From Elmis aenea (Eukaryota; Arthropoda; Insecta; Coleoptera; Elmidae): a stretch of 64,000 bases of DNA. The translations under genes and the position numbers were made by a program. This document shows positions 23,029 to 34,098 of this stretch, piece by piece. The notes under the pieces are model-generated. The model was not told where the DNA came from and did not search any database. It was given only the letters and a program-made list of their open reading frames with translations. How positions within the stretch are numbered: the first letter of the stretch is position 1; the number at the start of each line of letters is the position of its first letter. Where the stretch lies: positions 11,556,544 through 11,620,543 of the forward strand of contig OX393582.1 in the NCBI GenBank assembly GCA_947652605.1, written 5' to 3'.

Positions 23029-24422
23029 TGTTACATTATTTTATTAAGCAATACATTATTTCATTTCCATTGTTCCAGTTGCCAATATTGTGCTACTAAA
23101 AAAAAAAAATGGGTATTTTTTTTAATAAGAAAATGAAAGCCTTCCATTACATTTTAATAAATTTTACTGTAGGTTTTTTGGTTCTCGTATTTAAATAAGA
23201 TTTAAAATTGAAAGTGACAGCCACCAGGAGAAAAAAACCTTGTAAAAATTCCAATAAAAAAAAGATACATGAAAATCGCGTTAACTGCTAAAATTTAATT
23301 CTGCATTTGGTTAACTTATTTTTAAAGTTTCTCTGTCTGGTTTTTGTTAATAATTGTTTAATCACGTTTGCATTAGCTGCGTTGTGGTCAGACTTTCAAA
23401 TGAACCTTTTTTTGCGACACGCAAATTAAGCAAAAATTACATTAGTACAAGTTATTTACTTGCTGAATCGTGCCTAAATCCAATTACATTTAGTTTATGT
23501 TTTATTTCGTTGTAAATATGCAAGTTTAATGTAAGCGAACAAATTTACTATAAAAAAAATTTACAACTTATGTTTATTAATTAGTTTTTATGTTAGAACA
23601 TCTTCAACATCATGGATTACTTTATATACATTTTATGAATACTGTACAATGTACATGTATATTGTATATTATTATTTATTGTATTGGTAACGTAACCGAA
23701 AAACGGCAAACCTTTTTAATTGGTTATATAAAAAGACACATATTTTGATGTAAATGTATATGAAGGCAATGCGAAAAAAGAATTGTAGGAAAACGTTTAA
23801 AACTATTATGATAATTTTAATATTATATAGAATACAGTTTACGAGGCGACCTGAATTTAAGATTTAACTTGAAAATCTCGCTTATTTTAAAAGCTAAGAG
23901 ATCGCTTAAATTGGAGTTAGGTATATTGCTACGCAAGCTATGAAAAATATAAAATGTCGAGACCATTAGTTAATACATCTTAGACTGAATATCTGGTAGG
24001 TAGTTGTAGTAACGAGACAAAATGTACAGCTGATGGACACCAAAATTAATAACACAAGCAGCTTAGTTGTGAAACTAATAGATGACGACCGCAATGAACA
24101 AGAAATATGTATTAGAATTGCATAATGTAACGCGGGGTTTGTAACAATATTGCAAAATTTGGCGCTGAATTTTAAGTTTAAAAAAAATGCCCTGCATGGT
24201 TCTTCTAGTACGAAAGTAATACAGGAAAAACTAACACTTACTGTTTTGTTATACATATTAATATTATTTTCTAAATAACAGTTAAATCAAAAAAGCCATG
24301 GAAAATATTCCTTTATTAAATTTAGATTCAAAAAAGTAATGCAACTATCTCCCAATTCAATCGACTTTGTAGTCTTTTACGATAAGCACCATACCCATGT
24401 TGAGCCTCGAATTTGCGACACT
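23029..24422. other. AT-rich intergenic DNA
   Basis: No supported gene. A 96-codon minus-strand frame near 24 kb has no recognisable motif. Confidence 0.45.
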
Positions 24423-24605
24423 GTAAAGCCCAATTGCATAAAAGTTAAATCTGAGATTAACCCAGGGGTTAAATTATGTTAATCCTAGAAATAGACAAAA
24501 TCGCAGCATGGTTGGCGCTTGTGCCTAGTTTTATGGATTCACTTGTACTTTAACTCAACACCAGTGTTAACTTTTTGCAGAGTTTGATTGCATTGCATGG
24601 CTCTA
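24423..24605 (+). repeat. MITE-like repeat related to the loop repeat at 11.4 kb
   Basis: It begins AAGCCCAATTGCATAAAAG, contains GAGATTAACCCAGGGG and CAACACCAGTGTTAAC, and ends near TTTTTGCAGAGTTTGATTGC. The termini look like an imperfect inverted pair (CCAATTGCATAAAA against TTTTGCA). It is non-coding. Confidence 0.6.
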
Positions 24606-25584
24606 GACTAGAGTCAAGACATGTTTTTTGATAACAGATAATAATATTTATTGTCAATTATGTTTAGAAACCAAACCAGACTTATTTTCTATTACTCAAC
24701 TGCTTAGTTCACTATTGGATATCCAAAATTAGATAATAATTTTTGTATTTAAAATTTACGTCTCAAGATAGGTATGTGTTTTCCATTTCTAATGCGAAAG
24801 TCGTTCACCGGAATGTGTCAGGTAAATTTTACAAACTTTATATTAATTGTATTTGTTTATCTAATAAATCATGAACAGTTAGTAGGATATCATGCTTCTT
24901 TGTTCATATTAAACACTCAAAATTCCGTTGCTGACGTGGTTTAAAAGATTTAACTGGAAAATTTTAAACCAAATCCATCCTGGAAGTTTTTAAGCCCATT
25001 TGCCTGACACTTCCATTATGCACATGAGAAAACATTTGTATTATTCTAGAACTGTGAGCAAACGTTATTTTGTATCTATTTTGTTTCATGTTTCGCTACC
25101 ACAAATATTTATATTTACATGTAAAATACGTTTTGCTTAAAAATTAAAAGGATTTTACCACAAACTATGAAGAAAACCTAGCCAATATTGGAAAGAACAT
25201 TGAATGAACGTTACTTATTATTTGCATTCTCTTCAAATATTTAAATATTCCTACCAAAAGCTATTAAGCTGGATGCTTGCTTATTCATTTTTAAAGTTAC
25301 AAAAAAAAAGTATTTAATATTTCGTACAAGCTTTAAAAATAGCTACCTAGATAATAAGTAGATGTAAACAAACGAATTTTTATTTGATTTCACACATTTA
25401 GAAAACGGTTTATTTATTCAATGATTCTTGGATAAAAGGCTCTAAAGGGTTTAAGCTCCGTAAATTTAACCATAAAAAAGTCAAAACCAACAAGGTTCCC
25501 TTAACTGAGTGCACTAAATTAGTATTTCTAGATAATTTTTTTAAAATTAGCTTCCGCAAGAAATTTATTTTTACCTCATAAAGC
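24606..25584. other. AT-rich intergenic DNA
   Basis: No coding signal or repeat recognised. Confidence 0.45.
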
Positions 25585-26200
25585 AGGAGTGGCGAACCTT
25601 TTTATGTCAACGAACCAATTTTTTTAAATTTTCATATTTTGAAATGCTGGCGTGTCAGGTAACTTTTGCAGTGAATGAAGAAAAAAAAACATTACTGTTT
25701 GTTTGGAGATATTACAAATATTAAAATATTTGCATTAAATTAATCTTTTTTATTGACTATTAACAGAAATTTGCAATTAAACAGCAACAACTAAAGATTA
25801 TTAACTGAATTTTAAGAGAAATATAAAATATTTTACCAATAGAAAGATATAATTAGACCAAAACAATAATTGCACATTACATGTTTACATTTCAAACAAT
25901 ATTAATTAAGTATAGGCACTTATAATAAAAATTAAAACATGAATTTTAATGCGATTTTTATTGCTAAATGATTTTGGTTAAGATTGTTGTATGGATAGGT
26001 ATTCCGCTATTTTAATAAAACTAAATTCGTCTCTTCATGTATTTCTGAATTAATTTTTTATCAAATTTATTTGTGATAACAGTGACTCACATGCATATGT
26101 GGAAGAAAATATAGTTAAAATAGCTGACGCTAATTTCTTTAAGATTTGAATTCTTCTGGAATAGTTTTGCTTTTAGCATTATTATTTGCTTTTTCGTCCA
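25585..26200 (-). pseudogene. hAT transposase C-terminal relic with one terminal repeat
   Basis: At 25585 the plus strand shows CAGGAGTGGCGAACCTTTTT, a common hAT terminal repeat. From about 26160 down to 26000 on the minus strand, a frame reads ASAILTIFSSTYACESLLSQ, then INLIKN, then after stops RDEFS and IKIAEYLS. This matches the hAT dimerisation domain (STYACESLFS-MN-IK-KYRN). The terminal repeat is therefore the 3' end of a minus-strand element. The catalytic core and the other end are gone. Confidence 0.78.
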
Positions 26201-26415
26201 AACGTCCCCTTTCAATAATCTCTAAACTTTTTCCTTAAGTTAATAACGTTTTGCCTTCAAATTGCACTTGATTGAAAATCAATTAATAGCATTTCAAAAA
26301 TTTCTAATTTAAATTTTGAAAATTTAAAAATTTCCAAATCAAGTTCATCAACTTTGATTATGTCTGGGTAAATTATGAGTTTAGAATTTTAAATTGAGAA
26401 TAAATGTTTTTTATT

Positions 26416-26673
26416 TACAGTGCGTAAAAAAAATCTACCTACGACTTTTTCACCAAAAATATTTTTGTACCAACAAATAAAACCGACTTATTAACGATTT
26501 AAAAAATGCTTATTTTGATTTTTGTTTATTAGCTAGCGTGCTATGGAACTTTTTTTAGAACAATAAAGCATTACTAAACAGATCTCACAAAGGTGAACAA
26601 TTTGTAAACTTCTTTGTAGTTCTTACCGTTTACGAGATCCCAATAGTGGCTCTTCTATGTGGACCACCCTGTA
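26416..26673. repeat. MITE family C, copy 1 (TACAGTGCGT ... CACCCTGTA)
   Basis: A 258-bp block runs from TACAGTGCGTAAAAAAAATC to GTGGACCACCCTGTA. It aligns along its length with 31052-31304 and partly with 36560-36790; shared text includes CTAGCGTGC and TCCCAATAGTG. The ends are imperfect inverted repeats of the Tc1/mariner-type kind. Confidence 0.8.
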
Positions 26674-26967
26674 TAAATAATTATATATAAATTATTACTA
26701 TTTAGTGAAATGGTTAATTAATTTATAATTTATTGAGAATACTAACATGGTAAATATTTTTTAAGATTGCCAAATTTTTTAATGAAAACTTGATATCCCA
26801 TTAGCTTTTAATTTAGTGCATGGACAAGTTATCGGTATATTGTTTATAAGTAATTTATAAATAACGTATCTGTTAAGACGGAAGTGAAACACTATTTATG
26901 AAAAACGGATTTTTGTGGGAAAAAAAAGCTTTTTTATTGGAAAATTTTAACATGTAGATTTATTTAA

Positions 26968-27363
26968 AAATCGTTCTACATTTTGTTTTAATGTAAGTCG
27001 ATAAGAATAAAAATGTAACAAACATTTAATTTAGTTGTACGTTTAATTATATACAACAGCAAAAAGTTCTTACCTCTCACAACAGAATTGTTTGTAAGTA
27101 TGGGTATATTAGTAAATTGCATTGAACTTATTGTAGGATGGTCCGATGTTTCTCGGAAAACGATTGGAGCGTCTCGTTTAAGCACGCTTGCTGGTGTATG
27201 CGTTGGATGACATTCCAACCATCACCGGACTCCTCAAGGCGACAAAAAAGCCACACTCAAAACGCGACTGAAACACGCCGCACTCAACGCGGCTGAAAAA
27301 ATCCGCACAGTACCGTAGAAACGACTTTGGCTACCCTTTTTGGTACATTTGACAGTTTTGGCA
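26968..27363 (-). repeat. Unidentified ~390-bp repeat R1, copy 1
   Basis: It is nearly identical to 30178-30562, both running on the plus strand from AAATCGTTCTACATTTTGTT to GGTACATTTGACAG. The minus strand keeps an open frame shared by both copies (TLPSVLKR / TPASVLKR, APIVFRETSD, NIPILTNNSV). This runs into a splice-donor-like GAGAG|GTAAGAAC near 27073. The GC-rich part (27230-27320) has internal CACTCAA-CGCG-CTGAAA repeats. I cannot assign it to a family; a TE promoter plus first exon is one reading. Confidence 0.6.
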
Positions 27364-27479
27364 TATGTCACCTTGAAGTAAATTTTTGATCCTTAATTGA
27401 CAAACAATTTTATCGAAGTGCGGGCGCACTAGTTATTTTTACAAGACCGGGCGCGTGGCATACTTTGTGGATAGCATCT

Positions 27480-27650
27480 TAAAAACCGATATTATACCTT
27501 GTCTACACCGCAGACATTCCAGCTACGTCAAATACTATCACGGCAACGTTTGCCGATGACACTATTCTGGCAACAAGTGAAGTACCTGCGGATGCGTCCG
27601 AAAAGCTACAAAGAGCACTGGATGACATCCAGGGCTGGTTAAAAAAATAA
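27480..27650 (+). pseudogene. Jockey LINE 1, 5' piece (RT FADD region)
   Basis: The frame reads LYTADIPATSNTITATFADD, then TILATSE, then LQRALDDIQGWLKK. FADD is the RT catalytic block of a Jockey-clade LINE. The reading breaks off at GWLKK and resumes at 29060 with RWRIKANKTKS, which is the normal continuation. One Jockey copy was therefore split by the insertion of another (27651-29061). Confidence 0.85.
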
Positions 27651-29061
27651 AAATATTATTATTTTAAAAACCAGGAAAGGACACTAAACTACCAGAGAAT
27701 TACAGACCAATTAGTCTGTTGTGCACACTATCAAAAATGTTCGAAAAAATTATACACACCAGATTAATGGCTAAGCTGAATGAAAACAACACCATACCTC
27801 CATACCAGTTTGGATTCCGAAGAAACTACTCCACATGCCACTCCCTACAAAAGATATCCGAGATGATCGAGAAAGGTTTCGAAGAGAAAAAATGCACCGT
27901 CATCGCATTTCTCGACATAGCGAAAGCCTTCGACAAAATTTGGAATAACGGCTTAATATACAAAATTTTAAAACTACAATTACCGGCATACATCACAAAA
28001 ATATTAATATCCTTCCTATCCGAACGCACATTTGTCGCCAAAATTAACTCGACACAATCGCCCATTAAACAAATGAAAGCAGGGGTTCCACAGGGATCAA
28101 TTTTAGGCCCGGTACTATTTAACATTTACGCACACGATGTATGTACTACGAACACAGCGATTGCAATGTACGCAGATGATACTGCAATCATAGCACAGGA
28201 TGAAAATCTTTATAATGCCAAAAGACTATTACAACTAGAGCTAGACAATATCGCCGACTGGTTTACAAAGTGGCGCGTAAAGCTAAACCCAGAAAAGTGT
28301 GAAACCAAGGTGTTTGCCCTAAAACGGATAGGAAATCCAGATAAAATCCAAATTTGTAATCGAGAAACCGAATGGAATGCAAAAGACAGTGCTCTAAGGT
28401 ATCTAGGTGTATTCTTGGACACTCGCCTAAGCTGGGGCTACCACATCAATAAAAAACTGAACAAGTGCTACGCTAGACTTTCTAAACTATATCCCGTCAT
28501 AAATAAAAAATCAGCAATGAGTATAAGCTGCTCTCTATTAATTTATAAAACAATCCTTCGGCCTATCATTACATACGCCTGTGTAATTTGGGGCAATACT
28601 TCAAAAACTCACCTCAACAAGCTACAAGTGCTACAAAACAAAGTGCTCCGAATAGCCACCAAGGCTCCCTGGTTTGTCAGAAACGAACAACTATACTTGG
28701 AGTTGATCGTCCAAACAGTAAAAGAACACATTAAAGCAACAACAGTCAAGTATCATAACAAATTATCACAGTGCCCAGGAGCAGTTTACTACAATGTCGG
28801 AGAAAAGACTATTCACACCAGGCTAAAAAGAAGATTGCCACAAGACCTGTTTCTCTGATCATCGAGAGAGACTAACCCCAGATAACATTTTATGTTTATA
28901 AATACTAACTTTTTATTTTTATAACTACTCATAGTTACCAGGGAGGCTGAAGTGCTTACCCTGCTACTGTCAATACTTAATCGCAATACTGTAATAGAAG
29001 CACCATGAATAGCAAACCAGATTGCTGAACTGGTGACATAAACATAAAAAAAAAAAAAAAA
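27651..29061 (+). mobile_element. 5'-truncated Jockey LINE 2 with poly(A)
   Basis: The unit comprises the truncated ORF2, a 3' UTR of about 190 bp and an A16-type tail. It sits exactly between the two halves of Jockey LINE 1, which shows its extent. I see no long clean target duplication; the A-rich junctions hide any short one. Confidence 0.85.
27665..28858 (+). CDS. Jockey LINE 2, reverse transcriptase (5'-truncated ORF2)
   Basis: About 397 codons of a Jockey-clade ORF2 protein are open from about 27668 to the TGA at 28856-28858. They begin KPGKDTKLPENYRPISLL inside the RT domain. Motifs in order are FGFRRNYSTCHSL, AFLDIAKAFDKIW (palm Asp), AGVPQGSILGPVLFNIY, MYADDTAII (catalytic YADD), VKLNPEKCETK, LRYLGVFLDTRLSW, then the C-terminal YKTILRPIITYACVIWG and KAPWFVRNEQL. 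The full protein would have an AP endonuclease N-terminal to this; it is lost to 5' truncation, the usual outcome of target-primed reverse transcription. There is no true start codon, and the frame is otherwise undamaged, so this copy is fairly young. An A-rich tail closes it at about 29047-29061. Confidence 0.93.
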
Positions 29062-29640
29062 GGTGGCGTATTAAAGCTAATAAACTAAGTCCCAGCATGT
29101 GACGTTCACATTAAGAAAAGAAACATGTTAGTTTAAATGAAACACTACTTCCTCAAACAGAAACCGCTAAATACCTAGGGATGCACTTGGATCGACGCTT
29201 AACGTGGAAACATCGTATTTTTATGAAGAGGAAGCAGTTAGAATTAAAATTTACAAAACTTCTGTGGGTGATCGGCAGAAGGTCAAAGCTCTCGTTGGAC
29301 AATAAAATAATTATTTACAAAACTATCTTCAAACCCGTGTGGACCTATGGTGTGCAGTTGGGGAACTGCGAGTGCTTTAAATATAGGAATCCTGCATATA
29401 TTCCAATCTAAAACACTAAGAACAATAACAAACGCAGCTTGGTTTGTGACAAATGAAACTCTACACAAGGACCTAAACATCCCTCCGATATTACAAGAAA
29501 CAAAGGCCATAAGCATCAAATACCTCAGGCGACTGGAAGGCATCCCAACCCGTTTGCCGTCAGCCTATTAGACAATAGCCAAACCACACATCGGTTGAAG
29601 CGATACACCCCATTAGAAATAACTTACAGATAAGACTAAA
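29060..29640 (+). pseudogene. Jockey LINE 1, 3' piece
   Basis: It continues the 27480-27650 fragment with WRIKANKTKS, then AKYLGMHLDRRLTWKHRI, then YKTIFKPVWTYGVQLGN. After a frameshift come IFQSKTLRTITNAAWFVTNE and LHKDLNIPPI, then KYLRRLEG. This is the RT thumb and C-terminal region of a Jockey family different from LINE 2, with YGVQLG and AAWFV in place of YACVIWG and APWFV. At least two frame changes are present. Confidence 0.85.
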
Positions 29641-29649
29641 CGTTTACTA

Positions 29650-30172
29650 ATATAATAATATACAGAGTGTTCCATTTGAAAAAATAAAGTTATTGATGTT
29701 TGAAAATTGGGAAGTTGGCACATCTATAAGAAACCCCCTGTATAATATAAATTAATTTTGATGTATTTAGACTATGACTACACCTTTTGACTTTGTATGT
29801 GCAAAATATCATTTGCCAATTATTATTCATAACGTTGTGCTCTTGACAAGTATTGTACCCTGTTTTTCTGGAAATTCAAAGATTTTTTAAGATAAATTGG
29901 CAACGTCGCAAAAAAATGAAAAAAACAAAATACTGTCATATGGAGATTTTCTTGCTGAATTCGATTATGCAAAATTATACTGGGTGTTCAATTTTAAAAA
30001 AAATACCTTTAGTGACGCCCCACTTTTATGAAACCCCCTGTATACTTGAAACTAATTTTAAAACATGCACGTGTAGAAATACTACAAGTTTCATTAAAAA
30101 CTTTTTTTTATTAAGTTGACATTAAGGGCAATAATGGACTTTATCGCACTAATGGCGCACCCTGTATATATA
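29650..30172. repeat. Cluster of short TACAG/CTGTA-ended repeats
   Basis: Three adjacent ends are visible: TACAGAGTGTTCC (29662) with CCCCCTGTA (about 29742), a CTGGGTGTTC (29978) with CCCCCTGTA (about 30043), and GCGCACCCTGTA at about 30168. They look like small, decayed Tc1/mariner-type MITEs side by side. Confidence 0.5.
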
Positions 30173-30177
30173 TTATA

Positions 30178-30562
30178 TAAAAATCGTTCTACATTTTGTT
30201 TTAATGTAGGTCAATAAGAATAAAAATGTAACAAACATTTAATTTAGTTGTACGTTTAATTATATACAACAGCAAAAAGTTCTTACCTCTCGCAACCGAA
30301 TTGTTTGTAAGGATGGGTATATTATTAAATTGCAGTGAAGAAGTTATTGGGTAGTCCGATGTTTCTCGGAAAACGATCGGAGCGTATCGTTTAAGCACGC
30401 TTGGCAGTGTATGCGTTGGACGAAAATCCCAACCATCACCGGGCTGACTCAAAAGTCACACTCAACACGCGACTGAAAAAGTCGCACCTCAGCGCGGCTG
30501 AAAAAATCCGCACAGTACCGTAGAAACGACTTTGGCTACCCTTTTTGGTACATTTGGCAGTT
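30178..30562 (-). repeat. Unidentified repeat R1, copy 2
   Basis: This is the direct repeat of 26968-27363. The minus-strand frame is again open (30452 down to 30201), reading SQPGDGWDF, LPSVLKRYAPIVFRETSD, NIPILTNNSVARG. The splice-donor-like GAGAG|GTAAGAAC recurs near 30287. Differences between the copies are scattered substitutions, and the frame survives in both. Confidence 0.6.
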
Positions 30563-30668
30563 TATTATAACAATAATATAACAACCATCTTTAATATTTC
30601 TATGTATTAATAATAGTTATTTATGTATCAAGGCCAAAAAGTACGTTTTGGCCGAGGTGCATATTACA

Positions 30669-30956
30669 TTTTTTGTGCGATCGAATTAAAAACAATTTAA
30701 ATTTTTAGTAATTTTCAAAATTATAAGTTAGAAACTACGTGACATTCTGTCACTGACAGCTGACGGCATATGTACTGCATTACCGGCCCTCTCCTTAGCA
30801 ACGGCCGTAAAAGTTACTTTTTCGGCCGTTGCTAAGGGTAATGGCCTGAAAAGTAACTTTTACGGCCGTTGCTAAGGATAGGGCCGGTAATGCAGTACTT
30901 TATGGTTGCTAACGCGTCCGTCAAACAGCTGTTTCTAATACGATCGCACAAAAAAG
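30669..30956. mobile_element. Palindromic foldback MITE (288 bp)
   Basis: The outer ends TTTTTTGTGCGATCGAATTA and TAATACGATCGCACAAAAAA are inverted repeats with one mismatch. The middle is a much larger palindrome (30772-30898). CAGCTG motifs on both sides (GACAGCTGAC; AACAGCTGTTT) are part of the symmetry. Confidence 0.8.
30772..30898. repeat. 127-bp near-perfect GC-rich palindrome
   Basis: GTACTGCATTACCGGCCCT on the left is mirrored by AGGGCCGGTAATGCAGTAC on the right. TTAGCAACGGCCGTAAAAG is mirrored by CTTTTACGGCCGTTGCTAA. The centre is GGCCGTTGCTAAGGG / TAATGGCC. As single strand it would form one long hairpin. Confidence 0.92.
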
Positions 30957-31051
30957 CTATTATTGTTTTTAAGTTTATTATTGTAGTTTATCTGTATCTT
31001 AGGTATTGGCGTTTTTTTTTTAATACCACCAACCAAAGAATGTTTTCATTT

Positions 31052-31304
31052 TACAGTGCGTACCAAAATCTATAACTTGTTTCCCAAAACGATTTTGTAC
31101 CATCTAGTATAACCGGCATCATAACGATTTAAAAAAAATTCCCATTTTGATTTTTGTTTATTATCTAGCGTGCCTTGGACCTTTTTAAAACATTAAAGCA
31201 CAACTGAATAGCTTTCAGAAAGGAGAACAATTTGTCTAATTTCTTTGTAGCTCTTGCCGTTTATGAGATCCCAATAGTGACCCATCTATGTGGACTACCC
31301 TGTA
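31052..31304. repeat. MITE family C, copy 2
   Basis: It aligns with 26416-26673 from TACAGTGCGT to GTGGACTACCCTGTA with scattered substitutions. It is non-coding. Confidence 0.8.
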
Positions 31305-31663
31305 TATTTAGGGCTGTAACTAATTAGAACACAAGTTTTTGAAGATTATGTTATCAGGCTTATTTACAGTAAACTTATGGCCTAACAATGAGTATTAAAT
31401 ATGAAGTATTCCTTGATGATCACTTATCTACTTATGGAAAGATGTCTTAACCATCAGAGTACCAGGCGGGGTCACTGAGTGACCCCACTATCAATATATT
31501 GTGAATATTTTTTTTTATTACTGTTTTTACGGATTTCTCCGTCGACGACTTTTATTTTTTTTTCCTTTAGAAACATAATTCCAGCCTTGAAATTTATTTT
31601 GAATTCTTAACATCCATAATATCGCTATATTGTTGGCTGGGGTCACTCACCGACCCCGCCTGG

Positions 31664-33752
31664 CAGGGGCGGACTGGCCCGCCGGGCAACCGGGCAAATG
31701 CCCGGTGGGCCGATGGGTTCAAGGGCCGATGTCGGTGGCGTTAACACCAAATCATTTCCAAATCTAAATGAATTTTTTTACTACTATATAATCAGCTTTA
31801 TTTTACCAACTTAATAAAAAATGCCGGGTGTTAGTGTTACTTTTAGTGACTGTTTACGTCAGCGCTTAAAAAAAAAAAAAATCCTAAGGTGTACGGTCGA
31901 TGTCTGCTGAGACTGTTGACAGCATTTGGGGAGGCTACAGGCTACCAATACAAGTTTCTTTATTTTTTGTTCAGTGTGAAAATTGAATTAATTAACCAAG
32001 TAAGTTTCTTTGTTAAATTATAAGTGATATAAGCTGAAGTTAGACTGGACACGTTACACTAAATTTTTTAAAGATTATTGTGTTGAATAAATTTTGGACA
32101 TTATACGCATGCAGCATAAACTGCATTATTATTATATTATCCAAAATTTGTATTATTAATACCTATGTACTTAATTAATTAAATGACTGTGAATATACAT
32201 ATATTTACTTGTCTATTTTTAATCTTCTATTTATTTATAATTAATTATTAAATACACTTGTTTGGATACAAATTTCAAAACGTATAGGGTGGCCTATTTT
32301 CGATGCCCATACAGAGTATCTCGGTTATTATCCAAGATAGAAAAAAAACTAAGTACGTAGTCTCGATTTCTTTTTCGAGAGAAATTCATTACCGTAAACA
32401 GGTTTTTGATATCTTTTTTAATTTTCGAAATATAGCCAAAAAACGGTTTTTGGCAATTTTCAAAAATGTTAAATATCTTGCTTAAACAAAAAGATAGAGA
32501 AAAACTTTAAAGACATTTTTGGCATGGATTTTTGTTCTTAATAAGATGGCGATATTCAATTTGTTTTTAGTCATATAAATACCGATATATTTCACCCAAC
32601 TTTCTTATTTTAAATAGCAACCTTAAGCAAATTATATATTTTTGAAAAGCGCAAATAATAAACTTTCGATTGATGTCAAAGCCAACTATGGTTGTCATTT
32701 AATATAAGAAAGTTAGGAGTAATATACCTATCAATATTTGTATGAACAAAAAAAAATGAACATCGCTATCTTATTAAGGACAAAAAACCATGCAAAAAAT
32801 GTCCCTAAAGTTTTTTTCTATCTTGTCGTTTAAGCGAGATATTTAACATTTTTGAAAATACCAAAAATGGTGTTAGCTATATTTCGAGTATGAAAAAAGA
32901 TATCATAAATGTTAAATATCTAGCTTAAACAAAAAGATAAAGAAAAACTTAAAAGATAGTTTTTGTTTTGCATAGTTTATTGTCGTTAATAAAATAGCAA
33001 TGTTCAATTTTTTTACCTATACAAATATTGATATATTACACCTAACTTTCTTATTTTAAATGGCAACAATAGTTGGCTTTGACATCAATCCAAAGCTTAT
33101 TTTTTGCATTTTTCAAAAATATATAGTTTGCTCATGGTTGCTATTTAAAATAAGAACGTTAGGTGTCATATATCAATATTCGTATGAGTAAAAAAAATTG
33201 AATATAGCTATCTTATTAAGGACAAAAAACGATGCGAAAATGTCTAAAGTTTTTCTTTATCTTCTCGTTTAAGCGAGATATTTAACATTTTTGAAAAGTG
33301 CCAAAAATCGGTTTTTGGCCATACATATTTCGAAAATTAAAAAAGATATCAAAAATCTGTTTACGGCAATAAATTTTTCTCGAAAAAAGAAATCGAGACT
33401 ACGTACTTAGTTTTTTAAAATCTTGGATAATAACCGAAATACCCTGTATAGGCATCGAAAATAAGCCATCCTGTACAGTCTACAGGTAATACCTCTAAAT
33501 TACACTATGGATGGTTTCGACACCGTTATTGTAAGTTGAAAAGCGTAAGTTAGGGTACATTTTTTATATGTGATTTTCTTATGCGAATCCAATAACTTAC
33601 TGGCAACCTTTAAGCAAATTTAATCTCGAAAACGCGGGGAGGGGCAAAAACAGTTAATGCCATAAAATCGATATCGCGAAAGTTTATTTTACCTATGTGG
33701 GCCGATTTTGGAGAAATTGCCCGGTCAGTTTTATGCACCCAGTCCGCCCCTG
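31664..33752. mobile_element. hAT element with perfect 8-bp target duplication
   Basis: The ends are CAGGGGCGGACTGGC and CCAGTCCGCCCCTG. CCGCCTGG is duplicated at 31656-31663 and 33753-33760. GC-rich subterminal text (GCCCGGTGGGCC) contrasts with the AT-rich interior. No transposase is present. A foldback repeat sits inside (32283-33475). Confidence 0.93.
32283..33475. mobile_element. TACAGGGTGGCC-type foldback repeat, complete copy
   Basis: It begins TATAGGGTGGCCTATTTTCG and ends ATAAGCCATCCTGTA. Each outer end is followed inward by a second ACAGRGTATYTCGGTTATTAT block. Inside, CACCTAACTTTCTTATTTTAA recurs at least four times in alternating orientation (32599, 32702, 33049, 33144), so it is a palindrome built of smaller palindromes. 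Partial copies lie at 3096 and 15804. Confidence 0.85.
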
Positions 33753-33816
33753 CCGCCTGGTACTTCAAGTACCAAATTTGTATAAGAGGAGATTGCATGC
33801 AAAGCTGTTGTCGATG

Positions 33817-33825
33817 TATATAAAT
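33817..33825 (+). promoter_or_regulatory. TATA box of piggyBac element 2
   Basis: TATATAAAT lies 53 bp upstream of the transposase ATG at 33870, within the piggyBac part of the composite. Confidence 0.5.
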
Positions 33826-33869
33826 AGTGTCTGAGAAATCATTATTCCGATTCTTGAACGTTAGTGATC

Positions 33870-34098
33870 ATGTCGCAGAAAATTTTGAGTGAAAAAGAGC
33901 TGCAGCAAATAGCTGAAAATATGACCTTAAGTAGTGATGAAGGTGAACACTCTGATGTAGAGTCAATTGTCTCAGAAGATGAAGATACAATGTCCGGAGC
34001 TGATTCTGAGGACGAAAGCTGCGATAATTTTTCTTCAGATTCTGAAAAAGATGATAATCTCCCGACCCTTGGTAAAACGGAGAAGATGTGTCCATTAG
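33870..34098 (+). pseudogene. piggyBac transposase N-terminus (element 2)
   Basis: From the ATG at 33870 the frame reads MSQKILSEKELQQIAENM, followed by a very acidic, Ser-rich stretch (SSDEGEHSDVES, SEDEDTMSG) and GKTEKMCPL. An acidic N-terminal tail is typical of piggyBac transposases. The frame then runs into an inserted MITE (34099-34790), which adds 30 unrelated codons to a stop at 34190. The whole catalytic domain with its three Asp residues is missing, so there was an internal deletion as well as the MITE insertion. Confidence 0.75.

Noticed and set aside
26968..30562. The direct repeats R1 as LTRs of a retrotransposon
   Set aside because: No TG...CA tips, primer site or polypurine tract, and the sequence between is two LINEs. 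The repeat is left unassigned.
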